Source: an uncultured SAR86 cluster bacterium (GTDB taxonomy: Bacteria > Pseudomonadota > Gammaproteobacteria > Magnimaribacterales > D2472). From it: a stretch of 64,000 bases of DNA. Shown one piece after another: positions 17,659 to 27,857 of the stretch. The notes under the pieces are model-generated. The model was not told the DNA's origin, made no database searches, and was given only the letters and a program-made list of their open reading frames with translations. Position 1 is the first letter of the stretch, and each line of letters opens with the position of its first letter. The position numbers and the translations under genes are program-made. The DNA lies in contig CACJOM010000003.1 of NCBI GenBank assembly GCA_902595065.1, positions 62,001-126,000 on the forward strand, in the 5' to 3' direction.

Positions 17659-19824
17659 ATGAAGATATTTGAAATGAAGTTTTTTTTAACCGTTATTCTA
17701 TTAATAAACCTGTCTAATTATATAAACTCAGCTCCAGTAATTGTTCAGCCTGGATCACCTGGAGAAGCCTCTCAATTGATTGACGCCACCACAGCTATAA
17801 AAATTTCTGATACTTCTTACACGCATGATGATGTCATGTTTTTACAACAAATGATTCCTCATCATGAACAAGCACTTGTTTTATCAAGGCTAGCTCCAGA
17901 ACGAACTAATTCTGAAGCTATTCTTGAGCTTGCAAAGAAAATAGAAACATCCCAGGAGGATGAAATTATATTTATGAAATCTTGGCTTTCTGATAGAGAT
18001 GAGACCCACCAACATTCAATGACCCACAATCATATGCAAATGATGGGTATGGCAACCCCTGATCAAATTGACGAGCTGTCTGGTTCGGAGGGCGTTGATT
18101 TTGACGAGCTATTTCTTCGTTTAATGATTACTCACCACCAAGGAGCAATCAAAATGGTAGATCGTTTGAAAGATCAACCAGGTTCTGCATATGACCAGGT
18201 TCTAAATGATTTTGTTTCTGATCTAGATAATGATCAATCTGTTGAAATTGAGAGAATGAATGTATTGCTTACCAATCTTTCCGATGATCCGCGAGTGAAT
18301 CTAGCAGCTGGTTTATTTCATGCAAACGAAGCAATTAAAAATTTAGAAAAAATTATTTCATTAAAAAAACCTGATGGTTTCTTTGATCCCAATAAACTTG
18401 TAGAGGAGGGTGCCCAGGACAACTTAGACGAGGATGAGGAAGCTAAAACGATAGAGGATAAAGCAAGAAATTCTAGGTATCCAATGCTTAGTTTTTCAAA
18501 CACTGATATGGCCTTTAGTCAGGATTTATTAGTTGCTGGAAGTTATCACGGTTTTAATATTTATTCCCTAGCAAATGATGGGATGCCCGAATTAATATCC
18601 TCTGTTATTTGCCCTGGAGGACAAGGGGATGTATCTATTGTGGAACATTTGCTGATTATGTCTGTCGAAGAAACTAGAGGCAGGATCGATTGTGGGCTTC
18701 AAGGGGCTGGTTCTGAGCCAACACCTGATCGTTTTAGAGGAATAAGAATTTTTGATATTTCAAATCCTCAAAACCCGATGCAAGTTGGGATTGTTCAAAC
18801 CTGCAGGGGATCTCACACCCATTCTGTTGTAAATGCCAGAACAAATGAGGGAAATATTATTGTTTACAATTCAGGCACATCATCTGTAAGGGATCAGGAT
18901 GAATTAGAAACATGTTTTGAAGCTATTCCAGGTGATAATCGAACAGCTCTTTTTAGAATTGATGTCATTGAAATTCCAATTGATAATCCATCCAGCTCTA
19001 GAATTGTTAAAAGCCCAACTGTCTTTGCGGACGAAGAAACAGGAGTATTAGCAGGACTCTGGAGAGGTGGAGATCATGGCGATGAAACTCAAAGTACTTC
19101 CAGAACTGATCAATGTCATGATATTACCGTGTTCCCATCTGCAAATATAGCTGCTGGTGCATGCTCAGGTAATGGAATTCTTTTTGATATAACTGACCCT
19201 TATAATCCTAAAAGAATGGACGTAGTTTCTGATACTGGTTTCGCGTATTGGCATTCAGCAACTTTTAATAATGATGCTACAAAAGTTGTTTTTACAGATG
19301 AATGGGGAGGTGGCGGTAGGCCTAGATGTAGAGCCTGGGATCCATTGGACTGGGGGGCAAATGCTATATATGACATCGTGGATGATAAGTTAATCTTTAA
19401 ATCTTATTTCAAGATGAGTGCCCCTCAACAAGAAACCGAAAATTGCGTAGCTCATAATGGATCGATCGTCCCAATTCCTAACAAAGACATTATGGTTCAG
19501 GCTTGGTATCAGGGGGGTCTGTCTGTTTTAGATTTTACAGATTCAAATAACCCAATTGAAATTGCTTACTTTGACCGGGGACCTATTTCTGATGAAAAAT
19601 TAGTTACCGGTGGTTATTGGTCTGCGTATTTCTATGAAGGCAATATTTATGCTACTGAAATTGCAAGAGGGCTAGATGTGTTTAAATTAACCCCTAGCAA
19701 CTTTCTTACCGAGGATGAGATAAGCAAGGCAACTGATGCTTTTCCGGTTATTGGACCCAAGCGACTCTTCAATCCCCAACAACAAATTCCTATGACCTGG
19801 AGAAAAAATGAAATTACTCAATAA
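17659..19824 (+). CDS. Secreted DUF305 plus LVIVD-type beta-propeller protein
   Basis: A two-domain exported protein of 721 residues. After a signal peptide (to about residue 25) comes a DUF305 four-helix domain with two repeats built round MIPHHEQA and MITHHQGA, a family thought to bind metal through its His pairs, and a His/Met-rich linker (HQHSMTHNHMQMMGM). From about residue 270 there is a beta-propeller of LVIVD type (LVAGSYHGFNIYSL, RIFDISNPQNP, LFDITDPYNP, LSVLDFTDSNNP). Function is unknown. ATG 17659 follows TAGGTGAAG; an upstream in-frame GTG at 17650 lies in that site. It overlaps the next gene by 17 bases, implying a joint role in the periplasm. Confidence 0.85.
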   Translation: MKIFEMKFFLTVILLINLSNYINSAPVIVQPGSPGEASQLIDATTAIKISDTSYTHDDVMFLQQMIPHHEQALVLSRLAPERTNSEAILELAKKIETSQEDEIIFMKSWLSDRDETHQHSMTHNHMQMMGMATPDQIDELSGSEGVDFDELFLRLMITHHQGAIKMVDRLKDQPGSAYDQVLNDFVSDLDNDQSVEIERMNVLLTNLSDDPRVNLAAGLFHANEAIKNLEKIISLKKPDGFFDPNKLVEEGAQDNLDEDEEAKTIEDKARNSRYPMLSFSNTDMAFSQDLLVAGSYHGFNIYSLANDGMPELISSVICPGGQGDVSIVEHLLIMSVEETRGRIDCGLQGAGSEPTPDRFRGIRIFDISNPQNPMQVGIVQTCRGSHTHSVVNARTNEGNIIVYNSGTSSVRDQDELETCFEAIPGDNRTALFRIDVIEIPIDNPSSSRIVKSPTVFADEETGVLAGLWRGGDHGDETQSTSRTDQCHDITVFPSANIAAGACSGNGILFDITDPYNPKRMDVVSDTGFAYWHSATFNNDATKVVFTDEWGGGGRPRCRAWDPLDWGANAIYDIVDDKLIFKSYFKMSAPQQETENCVAHNGSIVPIPNKDIMVQAWYQGGLSVLDFTDSNNPIEIAYFDRGPISDEKLVTGGYWSAYFYEGNIYATEIARGLDVFKLTPSNFLTEDEISKATDAFPVIGPKRLFNPQQQIPMTWRKNEITQ

Positions 19825-21691
19825 ATGTAAAAACTTTATATTTGTTATAGCATCTATCTTGCTAATCAATGGTTGTGAAAAGCCATCCTTGAGTGCGCAA
19901 GAATTCTTTGACTATACAAACTTTTCTCTTTCTGGAAGGCATTTTGGTTTTAATATCTCAGATGATAGGTTTTTAGTAAACCATAATAAATCAGGAATTT
20001 TTAATGCTTACGAGTTTGATATTCAAAGCCAAGAATTTTTCCCTTTAACTTCTTCTGATACAAAAAGTTTTTATGGATTATCTTATTTTCCATCTGATAA
20101 TAGAGTAATTCTGCAAGCAGATAATCAAGGCGATGAGCTAAATCATATTTTTGTTAAAGATGGCGATGAAATAATTGATTTAACCGATTACAAGGATACA
20201 AGGGCAAAGTTTTTAGGTTTTAGCGTTGATGGTACATCATTCTTTATTGCCTCCAACCAAAGAGACTCCAAGACTCTTGATATTTATAAGTATTCTTCAG
20301 ATGATTATTCCGCATCTATGGTGTATCAAAATGATTCAGCTTACGAGGTAACCGCAAAAAGTGACGGTGATAGGTATTTTGTTTTAACTAATAGTATCGA
20401 CAATTACTCAACTCAAATAGTTCTATATGATCAAATTAATGATTCAGAGCTAAATATTACCAACAATAATGCTGAAAATAGGTTTTTAACCTTCATGGGA
20501 AATACTCTATTGTTTAGCTCAAACTATAATTCTAATTTTGAGCAATTATGGTCAGTGAATTTAAAAACCAATGAACAAAAGAAAGTTTTCAATGCATCTT
20601 GGGATATTGTTGGTGCAAATTTTTATAATCACACGAATTCCTTGCATGTCTTTATCAATGAAGATGCCAGCACTAAATTAATTATTTTATCTGCTGAAGA
20701 TTTTTCTGAATTACCAAATAATATTTTGCCTGCTGAGGGCCTCAAAGGCTTTTGCAAATCTAGAGCAAATGACCAATATGCATTCATATATGGCTCTGAT
20801 ACCTCTCCTGGAGATTTATTTATTTCAAACACTAGCTTTGAAGAAGCATCAATTGTAGGTCGATCCTTTGACAACTTAGACGAGGGGATGATGGTTGCTT
20901 CTGAAGTAATAAGATTTAAAAGCTTTGATGGGTTAGAAATTCCATCTATATTGTACAAGCCAAAAGGCGCATCAGCCTCAAATCCAGCTCCCGTAATGGT
21001 ATATGTTCATGGAGGGCCAGGAGGGCAGACTCGTAAAGGATTTAACTCACAAATGCAGTATATGCTTCACCACGGCTATGGTGTTCTTGGTGTCAATAAT
21101 CGTGGATCCTCTGGTTACGGTAAAGAGTTTTATCATTTAGATGATAAGCGACATGGTGAAGAAGATCTTCAAGATATTGTTGCTTCTAAGGTATACCTGC
21201 AATCTTTGCCATGGGTTGATGATAATAAAATTGGTGTGATGGGTGGTTCTTATGGGGGATTCATGACCCTTGCTGCTTTAACTTTTTACCCTGATGTTTT
21301 TAATGTAGGAATTGATATATTTGGTGTTTCAAATTGGGTTAGAACTTTAAAGAGTATTCCACCATGGTGGGAAAGTTTTAAAGTCGCACTTTATGACGAG
21401 ATGGGTGATCCAGCTACCGATGAGGCTCGTCATAGGAAAATTTCTCCACTATTTCATGCAGAAAATATTATTAAACCAATGTTAGTAATCCAAGGTTCAA
21501 ATGATCCAAGGGTCTTACAAATTGAAAGCGATGAAATAGTTAGTCAAGTAAGATCAAATAACATTTATGTAGATTATCTTGTATTTCCCGATGAGGGACA
21601 CGGCTTTAGAAAAAAAACTAATAGAGTTAATGCTGCTGATTCAATTGTAGATTTTCTAGACAAGTGCCTAAAACAAAGTCTATGTAGTTAG
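19808..21691 (+). CDS. Prolyl-oligopeptidase family (S9) peptidase, lipoprotein
   Basis: A serine peptidase of the S9 family, probably acting on short peptides. The 627 residues begin with a lipoprotein signal ending LLINGC (lipobox INGC), then a beta-propeller of about 360 residues and an alpha/beta-hydrolase domain with the nucleophile in GGSYGG (about Ser481), an acidic residue in GSNDPRV and a histidine in EGHGF. The lipid anchor places it in the periplasm or outer membrane. Its start lies inside the preceding gene (17-base overlap) and an oligopeptide importer follows, so peptide breakdown before uptake is the likely job. Confidence 0.9.
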   Translation: MKLLNKCKNFIFVIASILLINGCEKPSLSAQEFFDYTNFSLSGRHFGFNISDDRFLVNHNKSGIFNAYEFDIQSQEFFPLTSSDTKSFYGLSYFPSDNRVILQADNQGDELNHIFVKDGDEIIDLTDYKDTRAKFLGFSVDGTSFFIASNQRDSKTLDIYKYSSDDYSASMVYQNDSAYEVTAKSDGDRYFVLTNSIDNYSTQIVLYDQINDSELNITNNNAENRFLTFMGNTLLFSSNYNSNFEQLWSVNLKTNEQKKVFNASWDIVGANFYNHTNSLHVFINEDASTKLIILSAEDFSELPNNILPAEGLKGFCKSRANDQYAFIYGSDTSPGDLFISNTSFEEASIVGRSFDNLDEGMMVASEVIRFKSFDGLEIPSILYKPKGASASNPAPVMVYVHGGPGGQTRKGFNSQMQYMLHHGYGVLGVNNRGSSGYGKEFYHLDDKRHGEEDLQDIVASKVYLQSLPWVDDNKIGVMGGSYGGFMTLAALTFYPDVFNVGIDIFGVSNWVRTLKSIPPWWESFKVALYDEMGDPATDEARHRKISPLFHAENIIKPMLVIQGSNDPRVLQIESDEIVSQVRSNNIYVDYLVFPDEGHGFRKKTNRVNAADSIVDFLDKCLKQSLCS

Positions 21692-21726
21692 TTTGTTAAA
21701 GATATTATTTTTTCTATCGCCTCAAG

Positions 21727-21738
21727 TATAATGAGCGC
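21727..21738 (+). promoter_or_regulatory. -10 box immediately before the peptide-binding protein gene
   Basis: A perfect TATAAT at 21727-21732 is only 6 bases from ATG 21739, which would place the transcription start on or next to the start codon. No Shine-Dalgarno is present and no clear -35 is seen. Confidence 0.45.
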
Positions 21739-23346
21739 ATGAAAAATAAATATCTATCCTGCTTTTTTTTACTAAATTTTTTATTTGCTTGCTCTCCATC
21801 AATTTCACCAGTTGATGATGGGCTAGAGAAGCAAATACTTCATTTTGGCAATGGAACTGAGCCACAAGGTTTAGATCCACATATTGTTACAGGTGTTCCT
21901 GAGCATCATTTATTAATCTCTTTATGCGAAGGTCTCACAATTGCAAATCCTAGGGGAGGCGAAAACTTACCAGGCGTTGCTGAGTCTTGGCAGATAAGTG
22001 AGGATGGAAAAACTTATACCTTTTTTCTAAACAAGAATGCTAAATGGTCAAATGGAGATCCATTAGTTGCAGAAGATTTTGTTTGGTCTTGGGAGAGAAT
22101 TTTAACTCCTTCGCTAGGATCTCAATATCCCGATATGCTTTATTATCTCGAAGGAGCAGCTGATTTTCATCAAGGCAAAAATTCAGATTTTAGTTCTGTG
22201 GGCGTCAAAGCAATTAATGAGCATGAGCTTAAGGTCATCCTTAAAAATCCTACACCCTTTTTCATAAGATTATTAAGTCATTACAGTACTTATCCTGTTC
22301 ATAAAAAAACAGTTTTACAACACGGCAGCATCGATGATAGAAATGGGCAATGGACTCGTCCTGGAAACTTTGTATGCAATGGCCCGATGAACCTAAAAAC
22401 ATGGGAACTCAATAAAGAAATCATTGTAGAAAAAAATCCTTTATATTGGGACGCTCAAAATGTTCGACTAAATCAAATAATCTACTATCCCGTTACCAAC
22501 GAATCAACCGAGGATAGAATGTTTCGTGCAGGTCAACTGCATGTCACCAATGTGGTGCCATTAGAAAAATGTCCTGTTTATATTGAGTCAAAAAATCCTA
22601 ACTTGAGGATTGAACCCTATATGGGAACATATTTTTACAGAGTGAATACATTGCATCCTGTGCTGAAGGACAAAAAAATTAGAAAGGCTCTTGCTTATGC
22701 CATTAATAGAAAGCAAATCGTTGAAAAGGTTTCTAAATGTGGGCAGAAAGTTGCATACTCATTCACACCCCCCGGATCTGCAGGCTATGAGCCAGATACT
22801 CAGATACCTTATGATCCTGAACTTGCAAGGTCCCTATTAGCAGAGGCGGGATACGAGGGAGGTGAGAACTTCCCATTACTTGAAATCCTTTTTAATACTC
22901 AAGAAGGCCATAGAAAGATTGCGCTAGCCATTCAACAGATGTGGCAAGAAAACTTAGGTATATCAGTGCAGTTGGTTAATCAAGATTGGAAGGTATATTT
23001 AGCTAGAGAAATGACAGGTGATTTTCAGATATCAAGAGCTGGGTGGATTGGTGATTATGAGGATCCAAATACATTCTTAGACACTCTTAGACCCAATCGA
23101 GGTAATAACAAAACTGGTTGGGAAAACAAAGAGTACGATCGTTTAGTTGAACTAGCCAACAAAACGAGTGACAAAGTAAAAAGATATGAGCACCTAAATG
23201 AAGCTGAACGAATTTTGATAGACGAGATGCCAGTAATTCCCGTATATACCTATGTCAGACAATATCAACTCTCAAATGATGTTAAAGGCTGGTATCCAAA
23301 TTTATTAGACACTCACCATCCTAAATTTATTTATTTAGAAAGATAG
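21739..23346 (+). CDS. Peptide ABC transporter, substrate-binding lipoprotein (family 5)
   Basis: A 535-residue extracytoplasmic solute-binding protein of the OppA/DppA family. It has a lipoprotein signal with lipobox LFAC (about 15-18), the family-5 hallmarks WSNGDPLVAEDFVWSWERI (about 95-113) and IRKALAYAINRKQI (about 314-327), and the family's usual length. It captures peptides in the periplasm and hands them to the two permeases encoded next (8 and then -4 bases apart). Confidence 0.92.
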   Translation: MKNKYLSCFFLLNFLFACSPSISPVDDGLEKQILHFGNGTEPQGLDPHIVTGVPEHHLLISLCEGLTIANPRGGENLPGVAESWQISEDGKTYTFFLNKNAKWSNGDPLVAEDFVWSWERILTPSLGSQYPDMLYYLEGAADFHQGKNSDFSSVGVKAINEHELKVILKNPTPFFIRLLSHYSTYPVHKKTVLQHGSIDDRNGQWTRPGNFVCNGPMNLKTWELNKEIIVEKNPLYWDAQNVRLNQIIYYPVTNESTEDRMFRAGQLHVTNVVPLEKCPVYIESKNPNLRIEPYMGTYFYRVNTLHPVLKDKKIRKALAYAINRKQIVEKVSKCGQKVAYSFTPPGSAGYEPDTQIPYDPELARSLLAEAGYEGGENFPLLEILFNTQEGHRKIALAIQQMWQENLGISVQLVNQDWKVYLAREMTGDFQISRAGWIGDYEDPNTFLDTLRPNRGNNKTGWENKEYDRLVELANKTSDKVKRYEHLNEAERILIDEMPVIPVYTYVRQYQLSNDVKGWYPNLLDTHHPKFIYLER

Positions 23347-23353
23347 TCCCTAG

Positions 23354-24277
23354 ATGCTTCAAGTAATCTTAAAAAGAATTGCTATAGCAATACCCGTAAT
23401 ATTAGTGGTGGCTTCTATTACTTTTTTTCTTGTAAGAATGGCGCCTGGTGGCCCATTTGATGCGGAGAAAGTTGTTCCTCCTCAGGTAATGAAGAATTTG
23501 AATGCTGTATATAATCTTGACGCTCCTTTAATTATTCAATATCGAGATTATATGTTTAATTTAATTCAAGGAGATTTTGGCCCTTCTTTTAGATATCCAG
23601 GTAGATCAGTAACTGAAATGATTTTTACTGGATTACCTGTAACTTTTGAATTAGCCTTTTATGCGATTCTTGTCGCGATGATTATAGGTATTTTGGCTGG
23701 AGTAGTTGCAGCAGTAAAACGTAACTCTATGTTGGATTATATTCCTATGACTATTGCGATGATTGGGATCTGCATGCCAACATTTTTACTGGGACCTATC
23801 TTAGTTTTATTTTTTGGAATCAATCTTGAATTGCTACCTGTATCTGGCTGGGACTCACTACCGGGAGATAAGATTTTGCCTTCCATTACCCTTGGTGCAG
23901 CTTATGCAGCTTATATCGCAAGATTAAGTAGAGGAGGGATGCTCGAAACTCTTAGCCAAGATTACATTAGAACTGCAAGAGCAAAAGGATTGCCAGAGTA
24001 TAAAGTTATTATCAAGCATGCTTTACAAGGAGGATTGGTTCCAGTGGTTTCGTTCTTAGGTCCTGCCACAGCGGGTTTGATAGGGGGTTCATTTGTTGTA
24101 GAAACCATTTTTCAAATTCCTGGACTAGGAAGATTTTATGTAGAAGCGGCATTTAATCGTGACTACACGATGATTTTAGGTACCACTATTTTCTTTTCGA
24201 CCCTTATCATTTTTTTTAACCTTCTATCTGATATAGCAGTTTTGTTAATGAATCCTCGTGCTCGGAGTGAGCCATGA
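23354..24277 (+). CDS. Peptide ABC transporter permease, OppB/DppB type
   Basis: A 307-residue inner-membrane permease with six predicted membrane helices, the large periplasmic loop after helix 1 (VVPPQVMKNL, NLDAPLIIQYRDYM) and the EAA-type loop around YIRTARAKGLPEYKVI, which contacts the ATPase. It starts 7 bases after the binding-protein stop and overlaps the next permease by 4 bases. Confidence 0.93.
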   Translation: MLQVILKRIAIAIPVILVVASITFFLVRMAPGGPFDAEKVVPPQVMKNLNAVYNLDAPLIIQYRDYMFNLIQGDFGPSFRYPGRSVTEMIFTGLPVTFELAFYAILVAMIIGILAGVVAAVKRNSMLDYIPMTIAMIGICMPTFLLGPILVLFFGINLELLPVSGWDSLPGDKILPSITLGAAYAAYIARLSRGGMLETLSQDYIRTARAKGLPEYKVIIKHALQGGLVPVVSFLGPATAGLIGGSFVVETIFQIPGLGRFYVEAAFNRDYTMILGTTIFFSTLIIFFNLLSDIAVLLMNPRARSEP

Positions 24278-25128
24278 ATCAACAAAGTTCACTATGGTCT
24301 GATGCTTGGAGAAGATTGCTTGCTAATAAAGCGGCAGTTGCTGGAGGGCTTGTTCTAATGATTTTAATAGTTTTAGCTATTTTTGCACCATGGATTGCAC
24401 CCCATTCATACTCCTATCAAAATCTTGACTTGGGTGCGCAACCTCCTTCTGCTGAATTTTTGCTTGGCACTGACACCCTTGGAAGGGACTTATTCAGTAG
24501 AATTTTATATGGTGCCAGAGTTTCATTGTTAGTTGGATTTGTTGCCACAGCAGTTGCGTTAGTCATTGGTGTAAGTTGGGGAATTGTTGCTGGTTATTTT
24601 GGAGGCAGAGTTGACTCTGTAATGATGAGGATCGTTGATGTGCTTTATGGGCTTCCATTTATTATTTTTATAATTTTATTAATGGTGATTTTTGGAAGAA
24701 ATATTTGGCTTTTGTTTGCTGCAATTGGAGCTGTGGAGTGGCTGACCATGGCAAGAATTGTTAGAGGACAGGTTTTGACAATCAAAAATCAAGAATATGT
24801 GCTGGCTGCTCAAGCCATGGGAGTAACGAACATGCAGATGTTTAGAAAGCATATCTTTCCAAATATCTTAGGCCCAATTGCTGTTTATGCCACTTTGACA
24901 ATTCCACAAGTTATGCTTTTAGAGGCATTTTTAAGTTTTTTAGGCCTTGGTATTCAACCTCCGATGAGTAGCTGGGGAACATTGATAAGATATGGCGTTG
25001 AATCAATGGAGGAATATTCCTGGCTCTTAATTTATCCTGGACTAACCTTTACAATTACATTGTTTGCTTTGAATTTTTTTGGAGATGGTTTGAGGGATGC
25101 TTTAGACCCAAAAATATCTTCTGATTAA
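24274..25128 (+). CDS. Peptide ABC transporter permease, OppC/DppC type
   Basis: A 284-residue permease with an N-terminal helix, the SAEFLLGTDTLGRDLFSRI segment typical of OppC and the EAA loop around EYVLAAQAMGVTNMQMF. It completes the membrane part of the importer. The ATP-hydrolysing subunits (OppD/OppF) do not follow; the next gene is convergent mltD with a 4-base overlap, so the ATPases must be encoded elsewhere. Confidence 0.93.
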   Translation: MNQQSSLWSDAWRRLLANKAAVAGGLVLMILIVLAIFAPWIAPHSYSYQNLDLGAQPPSAEFLLGTDTLGRDLFSRILYGARVSLLVGFVATAVALVIGVSWGIVAGYFGGRVDSVMMRIVDVLYGLPFIIFIILLMVIFGRNIWLLFAAIGAVEWLTMARIVRGQVLTIKNQEYVLAAQAMGVTNMQMFRKHIFPNILGPIAVYATLTIPQVMLLEAFLSFLGLGIQPPMSSWGTLIRYGVESMEEYSWLLIYPGLTFTITLFALNFFGDGLRDALDPKISSD

Positions 25129-26576
25129 AAGGCGTTAATAATAATTTTTAAGACCTGTCCGGGTGTAATTTCATTACCAGGTAATTTATTAATATTTTTT
25201 ATATCTGATATCTCAATATTAAATATATCTGCTATGCGGTAAAGACTATCGCCTTGCTTAACGCTATATAAAATAGTTCTTTTTTTTGAATTAATAGTTC
25301 GATATATATTTTTATTTCCTATATTTAACTCTTTTCCAATAGTTAAAGGAGAGTTCATTTTTAGCCCATTATTTTTTGCTATTTCTGCAGGAGAAATTTT
25401 GTATCTTATACCAAGATTCCATAATGTATCTCCTTCGCTAATAATATGTGCTTGATAGGGGATAAATGATTGATTTTGATCATTGCTTAGCGGTATTAAC
25501 AACTCTTGGTTTAAATTTAAGGTATTGGATGATAGATAATTAACTTTTTTTAGAACATTAACTTCAGTATCAAATTCCTCAGCAATTTTCCATAAGCTAT
25601 CGCCTTTTGAAACTTTATGAGTCACCCAATTGATTTGATTTGTTTGAATAAATTTGTCTTTTTTAAGATTTAGCATTTCTTCTAATTCAATAGGAACATT
25701 AAAGATGGTTTTATTTCCTGGCGGAGAAGCCCATTTTGTATACCCGGCATTGAGTTTATAAACAAATTCAGGTTTCAAGCCCGCAAATTCACTAAAGGCT
25801 AGTATTTCAACCTGGCCATCAAGCTCCACACTACCTAAAACTTTTTTGTTTGGAAAATCAGGCAAATTAACGCCATATTTTTTTGCATTTAGCACTAATT
25901 CAACTATCGCCATAAATTTAGGAACATATTCCTGTGTTTGTCTTGGTAGTTTGAGATTTTGGTAATTAGTTGGTTTGTTTGCTTTTTTATTAAGCTTTAT
26001 TCTCTTTTCAAGAAGGGTTGGACCGCCATTGTATGCAGCCAATGTGTAGGTAATTTCCTTATTAAACCTATTATGAAGATAGGCCAGATATCTTACAGCA
26101 GCTTTTGATGATACTAAAGGGTCATGCCTTTGTTCATACCACCAGGTATCTTTTAACCCATATATTCTTGCTGTAGCAGGCATAAATTGCCATATACCCA
26201 TTGCGCCTGAGGAAGAGATTGAAAATGGATCATAGTTACTTTCAATATATGGAAGTAGAGCTAATTCTGGTGGAAGCCCATACCTGTCTAATTCTTCAAG
26301 GACAAAATAGATAAAGTACCTTCCTTTTTCAAGTAGCTTTTCAAGCTGAGATGGGTTAGCAAGGTAAGCATTAATGTATCGAAGTGTTTTTTCTTCAAGC
26401 TGAACTTGTCTATTTGAGCTAGAAGCCCTTATTCGATCCCAGACATCTTCATAAACTGGAATTGGCTTGGATTGCTCTACTGGAAAAGGCTCAATATAGC
26501 GATCAGCCTGAATAATTGATGGCATTTCACAGCTTGAGATTACTAGAAAAGCAAAAATTAATAAGAATCTATTCAT
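25125..26576 (-). CDS. mltD: Membrane-bound lytic murein transglycosylase D with three LysM domains
   Basis: Cleaves peptidoglycan glycan strands with formation of anhydro-muropeptides. The 483-residue lipoprotein (signal ending VISSC) has an SLT domain with the catalytic glutamate in LLPYIESNY and the GAMGIWQFMPATA motif (around residues 105-145), then three LysM repeats beginning HKVSKGDSLW, HIISEGDTLW and YSVKQGDSLY that bind peptidoglycan. Number and order of domains fit MltD. It is divergent from rnhA across a 151-base gap. Confidence 0.94.
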   Translation of the reverse strand: MNRFLLIFAFLVISSCEMPSIIQADRYIEPFPVEQSKPIPVYEDVWDRIRASSSNRQVQLEEKTLRYINAYLANPSQLEKLLEKGRYFIYFVLEELDRYGLPPELALLPYIESNYDPFSISSSGAMGIWQFMPATARIYGLKDTWWYEQRHDPLVSSKAAVRYLAYLHNRFNKEITYTLAAYNGGPTLLEKRIKLNKKANKPTNYQNLKLPRQTQEYVPKFMAIVELVLNAKKYGVNLPDFPNKKVLGSVELDGQVEILAFSEFAGLKPEFVYKLNAGYTKWASPPGNKTIFNVPIELEEMLNLKKDKFIQTNQINWVTHKVSKGDSLWKIAEEFDTEVNVLKKVNYLSSNTLNLNQELLIPLSNDQNQSFIPYQAHIISEGDTLWNLGIRYKISPAEIAKNNGLKMNSPLTIGKELNIGNKNIYRTINSKKRTILYSVKQGDSLYRIADIFNIEISDIKNINKLPGNEITPGQVLKIIINAF

Positions 26577-26638
26577 GGCTTAATAATCTACAGTCCTTAT
26601 CTCAATGGTGAGTATCTATGTGTAAACAAAAGATTATC

Positions 26639-26671
26639 TTCATTAGTTACAATTAACCAAATATAATTATA
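26639..26671. promoter_or_regulatory. Overlapping divergent -10 boxes between mltD and rnhA
   Basis: TATAAT occurs on the plus strand at 26662-26667 and on the minus strand at 26666-26671, sharing bases in a palindromic AT stretch. The -35 positions are weak (TTCATT on the plus side). The rest of the 151-base gap holds nothing I recognise. Confidence 0.4.
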
Positions 26672-26727
26672 AGTATAAGCTTTTTATAGACCGAATAGAT
26701 ATAAGTATCAATGCCATATTTTAATTT

Positions 26728-27162
26728 ATGAAACAAGTAACCATTTATACAGATGGTGCTTGCCGGGGTAATCCAGGTCCTGGAGGATGGGGGGCACTAA
26801 TAAAGTTTGACAGCATGGAAAAAGAAATTTTTGGTGGCAAAAATGATACAACGAATAATCAAATGGAGCTCTTGGCAGCAATTGAGGGCTTGACTACTTT
26901 AAAAGAACCTTGCAGTGTCGAGCTTTTTACTGACTCAAAATATGTAATGGATGGAATTACACAGTGGATTAAAAATTGGAAAAAAAATAACTGGAAAACT
27001 GCTGCTAAAAAAGATGTAAAAAATAAAGAATTGTGGCAAAAATTAGACCATTTAATATCCAAGCATCAAGTGCAATGGCACTGGGTTAAGGGTCACTCTG
27101 GGGATGCTGGAAATGAAACCGCAGATTTATTAGCAAACAAAGGAATAGATTCTATAGTATGA
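26728..27162 (+). CDS. rnhA: Ribonuclease HI
   Basis: Degrades RNA in RNA-DNA hybrids. The 144-residue protein has the acidic active site: Asp9 in [11 protein letters not shown], a glutamate in NNQMELLAA (about residue 48), an aspartate in FTDSKYV (about 70) and the terminal [16 protein letters not shown] segment. Length is standard. The start at ATG 26728 lacks a Shine-Dalgarno. It overlaps dnaQ by 4 bases in the same direction. Confidence 0.96.
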   Translation: MKQVTIYTDGACRGNPGPGGWGALIKFDSMEKEIFGGKNDTTNNQMELLAAIEGLTTLKEPCSVELFTDSKYVMDGITQWIKNWKKNNWKTAAKKDVKNKELWQKLDHLISKHQVQWHWVKGHSGDAGNETADLLANKGIDSIV

Positions 27163-27857
27163 CAAAAAAACTAATTGTTCTTGATACTGAAACAACTGGC
27201 CTAGAGGTTGAGCAAGGCCATCGTATAATTGAAGTTGGTGCTGTTACTCTTGAAGATAGAAAAAGAACAGATTTACATTTTCATTCATACTTAAATCCAC
27301 AAAGATCCATTGATGAAGAGGCTGAGAAGGTTCACGGCCTTTCAATGGAGCGACTCGCTAATGAACCAGAATTTTCTGAAATTGCTGAAAGCTTTTTGGA
27401 GTTTGTAGAAGGGAATGTCTTGGTAATTCATAATGCTGGCTTTGATATAGGCTTCCTTAATGCTGAGTTGAAAAGAGCTTCTTCTAATTACCCAGCGCTT
27501 GAGGAAATTTGTGAGATTGAAGATACCTTGGTGATGGCAAGAAGTAAGTTTCCAGGTCAGCGTAACTCTTTGGATGCTCTTGCAAATAGATTTGAGATCA
27601 GCGGTTATGATAGAAGCTTTCACGGTGCCTTGTTAGACGCAAACATTTTAGCTGACGTTTATATCCATTTAACGGGCGGACAAAGCAAGTTTGAATTTAT
27701 GTCATCAAACATGAACTCAAACTCGGATAGTGAGGTTAGTGAACTTAGCATCGATCTAGATAAATATCCTATTCCTAAAATCGTTGTCTCCCAAGAAGAT
27801 ATGTTAGCAAATGACCAAAGGGTTGCAGCAATTAATTCAAAAAGAGACTTATCATGA
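27159..27857 (+). CDS. dnaQ: DNA polymerase III epsilon subunit, 3'-5' proofreading exonuclease
   Basis: The proofreading subunit of the replicative polymerase. The 232 residues carry the DEDDh exonuclease motifs: [10 protein letters not shown] (Asp9/Glu11), [13 protein letters not shown] around residue 95, and [15 protein letters not shown] around 155. The C-terminal tail beyond residue 185 would contact the alpha subunit. Both ends overlap neighbours by 4 bases (ATGA), so it is translationally coupled between rnhA and gltX. Confidence 0.95.
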   Translation: MTKKLIVLDTETTGLEVEQGHRIIEVGAVTLEDRKRTDLHFHSYLNPQRSIDEEAEKVHGLSMERLANEPEFSEIAESFLEFVEGNVLVIHNAGFDIGFLNAELKRASSNYPALEEICEIEDTLVMARSKFPGQRNSLDALANRFEISGYDRSFHGALLDANILADVYIHLTGGQSKFEFMSSNMNSNSDSEVSELSIDLDKYPIPKIVVSQEDMLANDQRVAAINSKRDLS

